A DNA stretch of 64,000 nt. Origin: Oenanthe sinensis. Lineage: Eukaryota > Streptophyta > Magnoliopsida > Apiales > Apiaceae. Positions 1-10,464 of the stretch are shown in pieces. The notes beneath the pieces are model-generated. The model saw nothing but the letters and a program-made list of their open reading frames with translations, was not told the DNA's origin and ran no database searches. The first letter of the stretch is position 1. The number at the start of each line of letters is the position of its first letter. The position numbers and the translations under genes were made by a program. The stretch spans positions 43,029,455-43,093,454 of the forward strand of contig CM053799.1 of assembly GCA_028671895.1 (NCBI GenBank), written 5' to 3'.

Positions 1-1296
1 TAAATAGACTAGTATGTTGTTTGACAGATAACCATATCTCATTGGTTATAAGTATGGGGATACTAAAGTCAATGCATAGGTACATGTAGGAGTACATGGT
101 ACTGGACAGACCCACAGTGAGATTCTTCATGTTTAATAAAGTCATAAGAAAGACTCACAGTGATAATGGTGTAATGATCCTCTGACTTGAGATCATTATA
201 TTTCTATACGAGGATTAATATACTCTGACTACATTAAAAGTTACCTTTGACCGGGTGATGATAAAAGTGGACATCGGGTATATCATGAGTCGTATGAGAA
301 ATATGAATGATAGATAAAGGATTTAACCCTCCTATAATTAGGAGAGATATTATTGGCCTCTTGATTGAGTGAGACTATAAAATGCATGGCCGTGCTCAAA
401 TAATGATTTGTTTTTCCATAGTCTACTCATGGATCAAGTAAACCCGGATTAAATGTTGAAGAGGATGACTAAACACATGCCTCGAGTTTAATCTATAATA
501 TATTTGGTTAAAGGGATTATATTACACGGAAACATTAATCATGAAAGGTTTTATCAAATCACGATTTAATTATTGTTTAATTGGATAGCAATGATGTATT
601 ACTAGATACCGCTCATTGTTTATAATTTTATTGGAGAATAAAATTATTGCTAATTAAATAATAGCCTATAGGGTCACACACATAGAGCACCTAGTGGAAT
701 AGTTAATTTAAATTATAGATTTAAATTAATTGATGATTATTTGAATTTTATTAATTAAGTGAGACTTAATTAATTAAAATAATATAAATTCGAATTTGAA
801 TAATTGTATTTCTGCCAATAATAATTAAGTGTGACTTAGTTATTAATTAAATAATAAAAGCATGTTTTATTATTTAATCCTATGCCTACATGGGTTAGGT
901 TTTTCTGAAAAGGCCCATTAACCAATCATTATAAATAGATAATGATAGGTTAAATGAATGGTACGTTTTATATGATAAAACCCTAGAGGCAGAGCAAGGA
1001 GGCAGCAAAGGCAGTCATTCGAATTCATTAAAGGAGGCTAGTACATCCATCCCGTGATCAAGATCGTGAGACGTTCTTGAAGGTGCTCGTGTGGATACCA
1101 TAGAGGTGCTTTCGAGAGGAAGACACAAAATCGTGATAGCAAGGATCTCCGTTGAGTTCGTGAAAGTCAGGACAAGAATAGGTATGATTCTGTTTACCAT
1201 AATCCGTCAAGTTTTATACATGATCCTGCGTTAGGGTTCCGATTTTTTTGTTATTTTTACGTTTATCCGCTGCGTTTTATGCCTCGGAACCCAACA
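1..1296 (+). repeat. Element A 5' LTR (partial)
   Basis: Corresponds to bases 251-1546 of the 3' LTR and ends in CCCAACA just before the primer-binding site. It contains an A/T-rich U3 and a TATA-like box near 930. The first 250 bases lie outside the window. Confidence 0.95.
930..937 (+). promoter_or_regulatory. Putative TATA box of element A 5' LTR
   Basis: TATAAATA occurs about 360 bp before the LTR end, a few bases after a CCAATC string. The same site is at 8429-8436 in the 3' LTR. Position and sequence fit the U3 promoter of a copia LTR; the transcription start is not determined. Confidence 0.5.
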
Positions 1297-1297
1297 A

Positions 1298-1309
1298 TGG
1301 CATCAGAGC
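1298..1309 (+). other. Element A primer-binding site (initiator tRNA-Met type)
   Basis: TGGCATCAGAGC starts two bases after the 5' LTR end. It differs by one base from TGGTATCAGAGC, the usual complement of the initiator tRNA-Met 3' end in plant copia elements. Confidence 0.85.
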
Positions 1310-3275
1310 TACGTGTATAAGGGACTGATTTGGTTACGTGTTAACTGTATTTGATGCAAATATGCCTGTCTTGGTGACTGCCATGAAACTGCCATGCTAC
1401 TGCTTTGCTACTGCCATGCCTGTTTGAGACTGCCATGCTACTGCCTTGTATATTCGAATTGTTATTCATATGATGAGTAAATAGATGATGATACTAGCAT
1501 GTTAATGATTTGTCATGACTGATTTATATGCCTGTTTGCGATTTGTATGTTATGCATGAGGGTCGGTTTGTATATGATACAAACTGGTGGACAGATTATG
1601 TTGGACATCAGCTGTTAACTGGGATATGATAAGTATGTATATGATACTTGCTTCTGAAACTGTATAAGATGCAGTGGGGAAAAAGGCCAACAGATATGAT
1701 CTGTAGTTCAGAAATTAATGATTTCTGAATAGGACTGGTCTTCGAAAATAAAAAAAAAAAAAAAAATTCTGATTTCGAGCTGACCTGGCAGCTCGACCCC
1801 AGCCAGGGGCTGCCGCCCCCGGACCCCGCCCGGGGCTGCCGCCCCGGACCCCGCCCAGGGGCTGCCGCCCCCGGACCCCCGCCCAGGGGCTGCCGCCCCC
1901 GGACCCCCGCATTATTTTGGTTGAGTACTTGAGCATGGTGCTGGTTATGGCCTTTGGACCCCTAGATTAATGGTTTTGGTTTTGGTTTTATAAATACGAC
2001 TTGCATGTCATTTTCTTCATTCTTGTAATTGTTTAACCTCGAATGTAACTCGAGTTTTCTTATGTAAGTACATTAGTATAGGTTGTATTCAATTATTCCA
2101 TGTAATGTACTTGAAGATTGAAGGATGATCCAAGAAGAGGAGTAGGCACCCATGGATACAAGAAGAATGAAGACATGTAATTGTATTTATATTTTACCAC
2201 CATAGATTGACTTTGATCCTTTCATTAGCTCGAAAGGATCACATAGGAAAAGGGCCATAACCAAGCACGTTTACATACTGCACTTTACATATTGATGTAT
2301 GAATGTATGTGTAGAGTAGAAGATGCATGTTTTAATTAGATTAATGATGTATGCATGTATTAGATACGTCACCCATGCCATGCTTGCCATGCTAAACAAG
2401 ATAAAATCTTTAACGATTTAAGATTTTAAAAATTAACAAACGAACGATCATGAGATTCTTGTGTTTATGAAATATGGATTTTAAAACACGGAATTAAATA
2501 TGAATTTTTGATATCTAAAACTGGGATTTTCTGTCAAAAGCGGATATGCGTATTCGTAAGGCTGATGGGTTTTAAGTGTGACCACTGGTATCCTCCATCT
2601 ACCTGGGAAATGAACAATTTAAGATGTCAATTTGAAATATTTGGTTCAAGGAAAAATTGAGGATCTCTTCATGATGTGATCATGATCGTCGTAAATTTTC
2701 TAAACCCCTTAACAAAATATTAAGTTTTAATCGGATGCTTTCCAATGAATGAACACTCATCGAATCCTAGATCGATTAGGGGAAAGACTGTCAGTGGCAG
2801 GGGACTCCTATCTATCGTGGTGAGATGCGACGAATATAAACGGTTATATTCGGCCGTTGTATCATTGGGTCAAACTTAACTAAGTCGTCATAATAAGGTG
2901 AAAGTAAACGGTTATATTCAACCATTATGAACTTAGAAGCATAGAGTTTGGTTTAAAAAATCTATTAGATAGATAAGATCAATCGTTGCTCACCAAACTA
3001 TCCAAGAATTATATATGATATAATTGACAACTGTTGTCTACCTAAATAATCATTCTTAAGGACTTCCAGTGGTTGACTTAAGACATGACGAAATATGGAT
3101 CTTGGCTCACTAGAAAGAATTATGGGATATACTTTCCAAATTAATAGTAAGGGCTATTGATTTGATAAAAATAGTGGGAGATATATTATGAATGTATCAT
3201 AATCATTTGAACATAATAAATAACTCAGACAATCTAATGTTTATTTTGTGCTTTTATCATTGTAGATACCGAATA
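1310..3275 (+). other. Element A untranslated leader
   Basis: About 2 kb of leader separates the PBS from the Gag start and has no convincing ORF. It holds short CTGCCATG direct repeats near 1380-1445, an A-run near 1749-1766, a GC-rich tandem repeat at 1798-1910, and otherwise AT-rich sequence. A long leader is common in Angela-type elements and is expected to carry dimerisation and packaging signals. Confidence 0.7.
1798..1910 (+). repeat. GC-rich tandem repeat in element A leader (about 4 units of 26-28 bp)
   Basis: The core GGGGCTGCCGCCCC recurs with GCTGCCGCC starting at 1809, 1835, 1861 and 1889. Each core is an inverted repeat (GGGGC, loop TGCC, GCCCC), so each unit can fold into a short GC hairpin. 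Base composition differs sharply from the AT-rich surroundings. The minus-strand Gly/Pro-rich ORF across it is a repeat artefact. Confidence 0.9.
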
Positions 3276-6200
3276 ATGACAAACAACACAAACACACTAT
3301 CCGTACGATCTGTCCTTGAGAAGGATAAGCTGACAGGAGGAAACAACTTCCTAGACTGGCAGAGGAATTTGAGGATTGTCCTCAGGCAGGAGCGCAAGCT
3401 TCATGTCATTGATATTCCTCCGGCAGGTCCCCTTCCTGAGGGCGCTACTGTTGAGGAACGAGCGGCCCACACAAAGGATGAGAATGATGCAACTGATGTT
3501 GCATGTCTTATGTTGGCAACTATGAGTGCTGAGCTTCAAAGACAACATGTGCATATGGATGCATATACTATCAATGAGCACTTGCAAAGTATGTTTGAAA
3601 GTCAAACTCGTCAAGAAAGGTTCAACACGAGCAAGTCACTCTTTAACTGCAAACAAGGGGCAAGTGAACCAGTTGGCCCACATGTTCTGAAGATGATTGG
3701 TTACATTGAGTATCTTGATACTTTGGGTTTCCCGATTGGTCCGGAAACTGGTATTGACCTAATCTTGAATTCTTTGAACAACAAATTCACTCAGTTTGTT
3801 ATGAACTACAATATGAATGAATTTGACAAAACACCTACTGAATTGTTGGCTATGTTGAGAACATATGAGACCAACATGAAGACGGCTGAACCCGCTCCCA
3901 TACTGATGGTGGGCAACAAAGGTAAGGCCAAAGGGAAAGGCAAGTGGAAGGGTAAGAAGAAGACAGGTTCTGATTCTACACCCAAGCCAAAGTCAGGTCC
4001 TAAACAGGCTTTAAAGCCTAAAGGTGGGGTCGCTAAGGGTGAATGTCACTATTGTAAGAAAACTGGTCACTGGAAGAGAAACTGTTCAGTTTACTTGGAG
4101 GATCTGAAGAAGAAGAGGGCTGAGCAAGCTTCTAATTCAGGTATATATGTTATAGAAGTCAATCTGTCTATTTCTACATCTTGGGTATTGGATACCGGAT
4201 GTGCTTCTCACATTTGTATAAATGTGCAGGAAATGCAGAGAAGTAGAACATTGGCTAAAGGAGAAATGGACCTACGAGTTGGCAACGGAGCAAGAGTTGC
4301 TGCTTTAGCTGTAGGAACCTATTATTTATCTTTGCCCTCTGGGCTAGTTTTAGAACTGGAGAATTGTTATTACGTGCCTGCAATTCGCAGAAACATTATT
4401 TCTGTTTCTTGTTTGGACAAGAAAGGTTTTTCGTTTACAATAAAGGACAACAGTTGCTCTTTTGCTTTGAATGATTTAACCTATGGTGTTGCGCGTTTGT
4501 TTAATGGTTTATATGTTCTTGACTTAGATAATCCTGTCTGTAATATAGAAAACAAACGACTTAAAGTTAATGACTCAAATCAAACATACCTCTGGCATTG
4601 TCGTCTAGGCCATATAAATGAGAAACGCATATCCAAATTACATAAGGATGGACATTTGGATAAGTTTGATTTTGAATCATACCAAGAATGCGAATCTTGT
4701 TTGCTTGGTAAAATGACTAAAGCCCCTTTCACTGGTAAGGGTCAAAGGGCCACTGAACGTTTGGAGCTAATACATAGTGATGTATGTGGCCCAATGCGTG
4801 TGATAGCTAGAGGAGGCTACTACTACTTCATAACATTTACTGATGATTTCAGTAGATATGGATATGTATATCTTATGAAGAATAAATCCGATTCTTTTGA
4901 AAAGTTCAAAGAATACAAGGCTGAAGTAGAGAAGCAAATTGGCGGAGGTGCAAGTATTAAAATCTTACGATCTGATCGTGGAGGAGAATACTTGAGCACT
5001 GAATTTAAAGATTATTTAAAGGAGTGTGGTATTGTATCACAACTCACTCCGCCAGGTACACCTCAATGGAATGGAGTTTCAGAGAGGAAAAATCGCACCT
5101 TGTTGGACATGGTGCGATCGATGATGAGTCATGCAGATCTTCCAATTAGTTTCTGGGGTTACGCTCTAGAAACAGCGGCTTTCACACTTAACCGTGTTCC
5201 TACTAAGAAGGTTCAAAAGACTCCATATGAGATATGGGAGGAGAAACGGTCAAGCATGAGCTTTATGAAAGTTTGGGGATGCAAGGCGTTTGTGAAACGT
5301 CAAGTATCTGACAAGCTGGGACCTAAATCTGAAGAGTGCAATTTTGTGGGATACCCTAAAGAAACAAAGGCGTATTATTTTTATAGTCCCTCTGAGCAGA
5401 AAGTGTTTATTGCTCGAGATGCTGTTTTCATGGAAAGAGATTTTATTTCCAAAAGAAACAGTGGGAGAACTATAGATCTCGATGAAGATCGAGAACCACA
5501 AAATAGCATTGAACCTGAAGTGGAACAAGAGCAGGATAATTATAATGCTCAACAAACACAGGTTGTTCGTAGAACTGGTAGAATTCGCCATGAGCCAGAG
5601 AGATATGGATTTCTCTTGACTCAATGTGGTGATTTGATGCTCATAGATGAAGATGAGCCTCTCACATACCAAGATGCTATGATCAGTCCAGACTCTAAGA
5701 GATGGCTAGAAGCCACGAAATCCGAGATGGATTCCATGTATGAAAACCAAGTATGGACTTTGGTTGATCCACCTGAAGGGGTAAAACCCATAGGGTGCAA
5801 GTGGGTTTTCAAGAAGAAAACTGACATGGATGGAAATGTTCAGACCTATAAAGCAAGGCTGGTTGCAAAAGGTTTCAAACAAATTCATGGTATTGACTAT
5901 GATGAAACTTTCTCACCAGTGGCTATGGTCAAATCCATAAGGATTTTGCTTGCTATTGCAGCATTCCATGATTATGAAATCTGGCAAATGGATGTCAAAA
6001 CAGCTTTCCTTAATGGAACCCTTGATGAGGATGTGTACATGACACAACCTGAAGGTTTTGTCGATCCAAGGAATGTTAGCAAGGTATGTAAATTACGTCG
6101 ATCCATTTATGGATTGAAGCAAGCATCTAGGAGATGGAATATTCGTTTTGATGAAACAGTCAAAGAGTATGGATTTGTTCAAAACGAAGATGAACCTTGT

Positions 6201-7235
6201 GTTTACAAGAAGGTTAGTGGGAGCCATGTGGCATTCATAGTACTATATGTTGATGACATACTACTAATGGGGAATGACATACCTTTTCTCAAGGGTGTTA
6301 AGACTTGGTTAGGGAGCAACTTCTCTATGAAAGACTTAGGAGATGCATCCTACATTCTGGGAATGAGGATCTATAGGGATAGATCTAGAAGGATGATTGG
6401 TCTAAGTCAGAGTACATACATCGATAAGGTTTTGCATCGTTTTGGTATGCAAAATGCAAAAAGGGGATATGTCCCCGTATCTCAAGGGATAACGATCTCT
6501 AAAGATCAGTGTCCGAAATCATTGGATGACAAGGACCGCATGAGTAAGGTTCCATATGCCTCAGCAATTGGATCCATCATGTATGCAATGGTATGTACTC
6601 GCCCAGATGTTTCGTATGCTTTAAGCATGACGAGCAGATACCAATCTAATCCAGGTGAAGGTCACTGGACGGCTGTCAAGAATATTCTAAAGTACTTGAA
6701 AAGGACTAAAGATTCATTCTTGGTGTATGGAGGAGAGAAGAAACTGGTTGTAAAAGGTTACACCGATGCAAGTTTCCAAACAGACAGGGATGATACTGTA
6801 TCACAGTCTGGTTTTGTGTTTTGTCTAAACGGAGGTGCTGTAAGTTGGAAGAGTTCAAAGCAAGAAACAGTAGCTGATTCTACAATGGAGGCTGAGTACA
6901 TTGCAGCTTGTGAAGCGGCTAAGGAAGCTGTTTGGATTCGAAAATTCATTAATGATTTGGGAGTGGTTCCATCGATCGCAGATCCCATTGATCTATACTG
7001 CGATAATAATGGAGCCATTGCACAGGCTAAAGAACCTAGAGCTCACTCCCGAACCAAACACATACTCAGGAGATATCACCTCATTCGAGAGATTAATGAA
7101 AGGGGTGACATACACATATGTAAAGTGCACACAAATGATAACATTGCAGACCCACTGACCAAAGGCTTATCGCAGAAGAAGCACGACGGTCACACTAGTT
7201 CCATGGGTATTAGATACATGGGTGATTGGCTCTAG
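3276..7235 (+). CDS. Element A Gag-Pol polyprotein (intact)
   Basis: Single ORF of 1319 codons from ATG 3276. The frame stays open upstream, but residues before this Met look unlike Gag, so 3276 is preferred over 3192. Domains by approximate residue: Gag 10-215; Lys-rich linker; zinc knuckle CX2CX4HX4C at 256-269; aspartic protease with DTG near 305; GAG-pre-integrase HHCC from 440 to 475; integrase core with D near 500, D near 566 and E near 601; reverse transcriptase with YVDD near 991; RNase H with TDAS near 1163, an acidic segment near 1204 and CDNN near 1243. It makes the capsid and the enzymes for proteolysis, reverse transcription and integration in cytoplasmic particles and the nucleus. 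No frameshift or stop was found. Single-ORF Gag-Pol is normal for this lineage. Confidence 0.95.
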   Translation: MTNNTNTLSVRSVLEKDKLTGGNNFLDWQRNLRIVLRQERKLHVIDIPPAGPLPEGATVEERAAHTKDENDATDVACLMLATMSAELQRQHVHMDAYTINEHLQSMFESQTRQERFNTSKSLFNCKQGASEPVGPHVLKMIGYIEYLDTLGFPIGPETGIDLILNSLNNKFTQFVMNYNMNEFDKTPTELLAMLRTYETNMKTAEPAPILMVGNKGKAKGKGKWKGKKKTGSDSTPKPKSGPKQALKPKGGVAKGECHYCKKTGHWKRNCSVYLEDLKKKRAEQASNSGIYVIEVNLSISTSWVLDTGCASHICINVQEMQRSRTLAKGEMDLRVGNGARVAALAVGTYYLSLPSGLVLELENCYYVPAIRRNIISVSCLDKKGFSFTIKDNSCSFALNDLTYGVARLFNGLYVLDLDNPVCNIENKRLKVNDSNQTYLWHCRLGHINEKRISKLHKDGHLDKFDFESYQECESCLLGKMTKAPFTGKGQRATERLELIHSDVCGPMRVIARGGYYYFITFTDDFSRYGYVYLMKNKSDSFEKFKEYKAEVEKQIGGGASIKILRSDRGGEYLSTEFKDYLKECGIVSQLTPPGTPQWNGVSERKNRTLLDMVRSMMSHADLPISFWGYALETAAFTLNRVPTKKVQKTPYEIWEEKRSSMSFMKVWGCKAFVKRQVSDKLGPKSEECNFVGYPKETKAYYFYSPSEQKVFIARDAVFMERDFISKRNSGRTIDLDEDREPQNSIEPEVEQEQDNYNAQQTQVVRRTGRIRHEPERYGFLLTQCGDLMLIDEDEPLTYQDAMISPDSKRWLEATKSEMDSMYENQVWTLVDPPEGVKPIGCKWVFKKKTDMDGNVQTYKARLVAKGFKQIHGIDYDETFSPVAMVKSIRILLAIAAFHDYEIWQMDVKTAFLNGTLDEDVYMTQPEGFVDPRNVSKVCKLRRSIYGLKQASRRWNIRFDETVKEYGFVQNEDEPCVYKKVSGSHVAFIVLYVDDILLMGNDIPFLKGVKTWLGSNFSMKDLGDASYILGMRIYRDRSRRMIGLSQSTYIDKVLHRFGMQNAKRGYVPVSQGITISKDQCPKSLDDKDRMSKVPYASAIGSIMYAMVCTRPDVSYALSMTSRYQSNPGEGHWTAVKNILKYLKRTKDSFLVYGGEKKLVVKGYTDASFQTDRDDTVSQSGFVFCLNGGAVSWKSSKQETVADSTMEAEYIAACEAAKEAVWIRKFINDLGVVPSIADPIDLYCDNNGAIAQAKEPRAHSRTKHILRRYHLIREINERGDIHICKVHTNDNIADPLTKGLSQKKHDGHTSSMGIRYMGDWL

Positions 7236-7238
7236 TGC

Positions 7239-7249
7239 AAGTGGGAGAT
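7239..7249 (+). other. Element A polypurine tract
   Basis: AAGTGGGAGAT immediately precedes the TGTTAG start of the 3' LTR. This is the expected position and purine-rich composition for the plus-strand primer. Confidence 0.8.
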
Positions 7250-8795
7250 TGTTAGTGTAGGTGCCCTAGAGGCAATACAATGTTTCCTTTAATAAACCTT
7301 TATGTCATTTGATTATTCAATAAACGTATTTATTATGACTTTAATTACTGCGATATATTTGTTAGCATAATAAATGTCCTTAGAATCATGATACACGTTA
7401 TATAGTTTAAGTACATGACTTGAACTTGAGATTATATAATATATCATATTCTTAAATGTCCCTAGTCGAGTATTATTATTATAGGACAATAATAATACAT
7501 AAATAGACTAGTATGTTGTTTGACAGATAACCATATCTCATTGGTTATAAGTATGGGGATACTAAAGTCAATGCATAGGTACATGTAGGAGTACATGGTA
7601 CTGGACAGACCCACAGTGAGATTCTTCATGTTTAATAAAGTCATAAGAAAGACTCACAGTGATAATGGTGTAATGATCCTCTGACTTGAGATCATTATAT
7701 TTCTATACGAGGATTAATATACTCTGACTACATTAAAAGTTACCTTTGACCGGGTGATGATAAAAGTGGACATCGGGTATATCATGAGTCGTATGAGAAA
7801 TATGAATGATAGATAAAGGATTTAACCCTCCTATAATTAGGAGAGATATTATTGGCCTCTTGATTGAGTGAGACTATAAAATGCATGGCCGTGCTCAAAT
7901 AATGATTTGTTTTTCCATAGTCTACTCATGGATCAAGTAAACCCGGATTAAATGTTGAAGAGGATGACTAAACACATGCCTCGAGTTTAATCTATAATAT
8001 ATTTGGTTAAAGGGATTATATTACACGGAAACATTAATCATGAAAGGTTTTATCAAATCACGATTTAATTATTGTTTAATTGGATAGCAATGATGTATTA
8101 CTAGATACCGCTCATTGTTTATAATTTTATTGGAGAATAAAATTATTGCTAATTAAATAATAGCCTATAGGGTCACACACATAGAGCACCTAGTGGAATA
8201 GTTAATTTAAATTATAGATTTAAATTAATTGATGATTATTTGAATTTTATTAATTAAGTGAGACTTAATTAATTAAAATAATATAAATTCGAATTTGAAT
8301 AATTGTATTTCTGCCAATAATAATTAAGTGTGACTTAGTTATTAATTAAATAATAAAAGCATGTTTTATTATTTAATCCTATGCCTACATGGGTTAGGTT
8401 TTTCTGAAAAGGCCCATTAACCAATCATTATAAATAGATAATGATAGGTTAAATGAATGGTACGTTTTATATGATAAAACCCTAGAGGCAGAGCAAGGAG
8501 GCAGCAAAGGCAGTCATTCGAATTCATCAAAGGAGGCTAGTACATCCATCCCGTGATCAAGATCGTGAGACGTTCTTGAAGGTGCTCGTGTGGATACCAT
8601 AGAGGTGCTTTCGAGAGGAAGACACAAAATCGTGATAGCAAGGATCTCCGTTGAGTTCGTGAAAGTCAGGACAAGAATAGGTATGATTCTGTTTACCATA
8701 ATCCGTCAAGTCTTATACATGATCCTGCGTTAGGGTTCCGATTTTTTTGTTATTTTTACGTTTATCCGCTGCGTTTTATGCCTCGGAACCCAACA
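7250..8795 (+). repeat. Element A 3' LTR, complete, 1546 bp
   Basis: Starts TGTTAGTG and ends CCCAACA. Bases 7500-8795 repeat window bases 1-1296 with two substitutions. A TATAAATA box lies at 8429-8436. Confidence 0.95.
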
Positions 8796-9884
8796 GATTA
8801 TAATAAACTCATCATATCCAGCGAATTATTGTATAAATAACGAGGATATGGTCTGTAGTTGAAACTAAGCATACCTTATTTACTTGGGTTTGCTCTATTG
8901 GATTGGAATTCTAGCGTAAGAGGCTCTGAAATAATAGCCCAGCATTTATTGAGGAGGATATGGTAACCAATCCATCTTCCTATAGGCTAACATTACTTGC
9001 CTATTTTGGTACCTATATTTGTGAATCCTTGTTATAACTACGGGTATAGAAATGTACCGGTAGGGTATAAAGAGGTCCTATTGCTTTTAGACTGATCAGG
9101 GAGCAATAGTGTTTATTTATGTTGTATCCAATTCATATTGCCTGTGTGGCTATTATATATTGGTTTTGAGCAGTTGATTCATTTTGATGACATACTGCAT
9201 TGTTTCAGTTGAAATAAACTGTGATTTATTTACTGTTCAGTTTTCATAATAAACCGTGTTATATTCCATTCTCGATACAGATCTCATATCTTGATTTAAT
9301 TTCAATTGTTCATATACTTGCTGAGCATTTCTTTGGCTCACTCTTGCTTTTCATCATACACTTTTCCAGACAGGATGAGAAAATATTAGCCTTTCAGAAA
9401 AAGTAGATTGACGAGATTTATCCGCGTAGCTCGGAAGAAGAAAGTAAGATGTCTTTACGAAGAAGTTTTTGGATCCAGAAAGTCTGTATCTGGAGTAAGT
9501 TTTATTTATATATTGGTATATTATATATTATATATATTGCTTGGTATAGATTCGTCCTAGCTACTGGTATACTTTTTATCGAAGTTATACTGGTAATATA
9601 AGATTGGTTTAAAGAAATTGTTGAAATCAATTGTGGAATTTTATGGATGGGGTCACAAACGAGATTTGATTTGATTATTTGAGGTTTATAATAATTGATA
9701 ATTGGTTTTTGGATTCTTGTTTCTAGAACTATAATCTAAAAGATCTCGGTAATTGGGGTCGTAAATGTAGAATTCAAATATTGAATGACTACATGTGATT
9801 TAAAATATTATTAAACAGGTGATTTTATATTGAGGATTTTCACGTGACGACCAGATCCCTGATCCCGGATTTGGGGGCGTTACA
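8796..9884 (+). mobile_element. LTR fragment, probably Ty3/gypsy
   Basis: No ORF of substance. The segment ends in GGGGGCGTTACA after CCAGATCCC...CCCGGAT, and near 9320-9350 contains TTGCTGAGC...GGCTCACTC. These are strings I associate with plant gypsy LTRs of the Tekay/Del type. No primer-binding site follows 9884, so this would be a 3' or solo LTR end. Its left side was probably interrupted by element A. Classification is tentative. Confidence 0.4.
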
Positions 9885-10460
9885 ACAGTTGTAACTATTA
9901 ATCCAATTGCCTCTTGACAGTAACTCCTGCGCTAAAATCACAAACATTCTTGATAGTAACATTGGCGGTTAAAGAATATATAAAATAAATGAATAACCCT
10001 AATATTAACTGTTGACAGTATGTTATGCGGGGATTTTAGAAAACTATACTGTCAAAGGATACGGACAGTAAGTTTCAAAATTTGACAGTAAGTTTCAGTT
10101 CCGTATAATATGCTGGCAAGTCTTCTCAGTCTTTTGACAGTAAGTTCCACAGGATTCGACAATAAGTTTCAGTCCCGCGAACTATACTGTCATGACTTCT
10201 CAATCATGTGACAGTAAGTTTCACAGATGTTAACAGTAACTTATTACTATATGACAGTATGGATAAAACATATTGTCAAGAACCTTGACAGTATTTTTTA
10301 TTAACCTCATATGAATTAAGTTACTTAAAAATAAATTATTTAACCTCTCAGAAAAATATCATTATGTTTTTTCCACTATGACAAAAATCAAAACACCTCT
10401 AGAGGCCATTAATTCACAGTAAAATTCAGTTAACTAAATTTTTGATCAACTAAACAGAAT
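9885..10460 (-). repeat. Element C post-pol spacer with dispersed TTACTGTCA array
   Basis: Non-coding DNA downstream of pol in the minus-strand sense. The plus strand shows GACAGTAAGTTTC-like strings again and again (for example near 10070, 10085, 10138, 10210), that is AAACTTACTGTC on the element's sense strand, spaced roughly 20-70 bp. A few copies are inverted. The corresponding spacer of element B (18657-19191) is built the same way from a different word. Confidence 0.8.
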
Positions 10461-10464
10461 TACA

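Larger units (their letters stand above)
1..8795 (+). mobile_element. Element A: Angela-lineage Ty1/copia LTR retrotransposon, 5' end cut by window
   Basis: Two LTR copies flank a leader and one long polyprotein ORF. The first 1296 bases match 7500-8795 without indels; two substitutions were found by eye (1029 vs 8528 and 1213 vs 8712). Domain order Gag-PR-INT-RT-RH is that of Ty1/copia. The long LTR (1546 bp) and the RT/RNase H motifs resemble the Angela (BARE-like) lineage. The small LTR divergence and the open reading frame point to a recent insertion that could still be competent. The left target duplication lies outside the window; the five bases after the 3' LTR are GATTA. Confidence 0.95.

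Noticed and set aside
1715..1936. Gly/Pro-rich minus-strand ORF
   Set aside because: Shadow of the GC-rich tandem repeat in the element A leader.
5250..5672. 140-codon minus-strand ORF within element A
   Set aside because: Shadow frame of the integrase-RT coding region.
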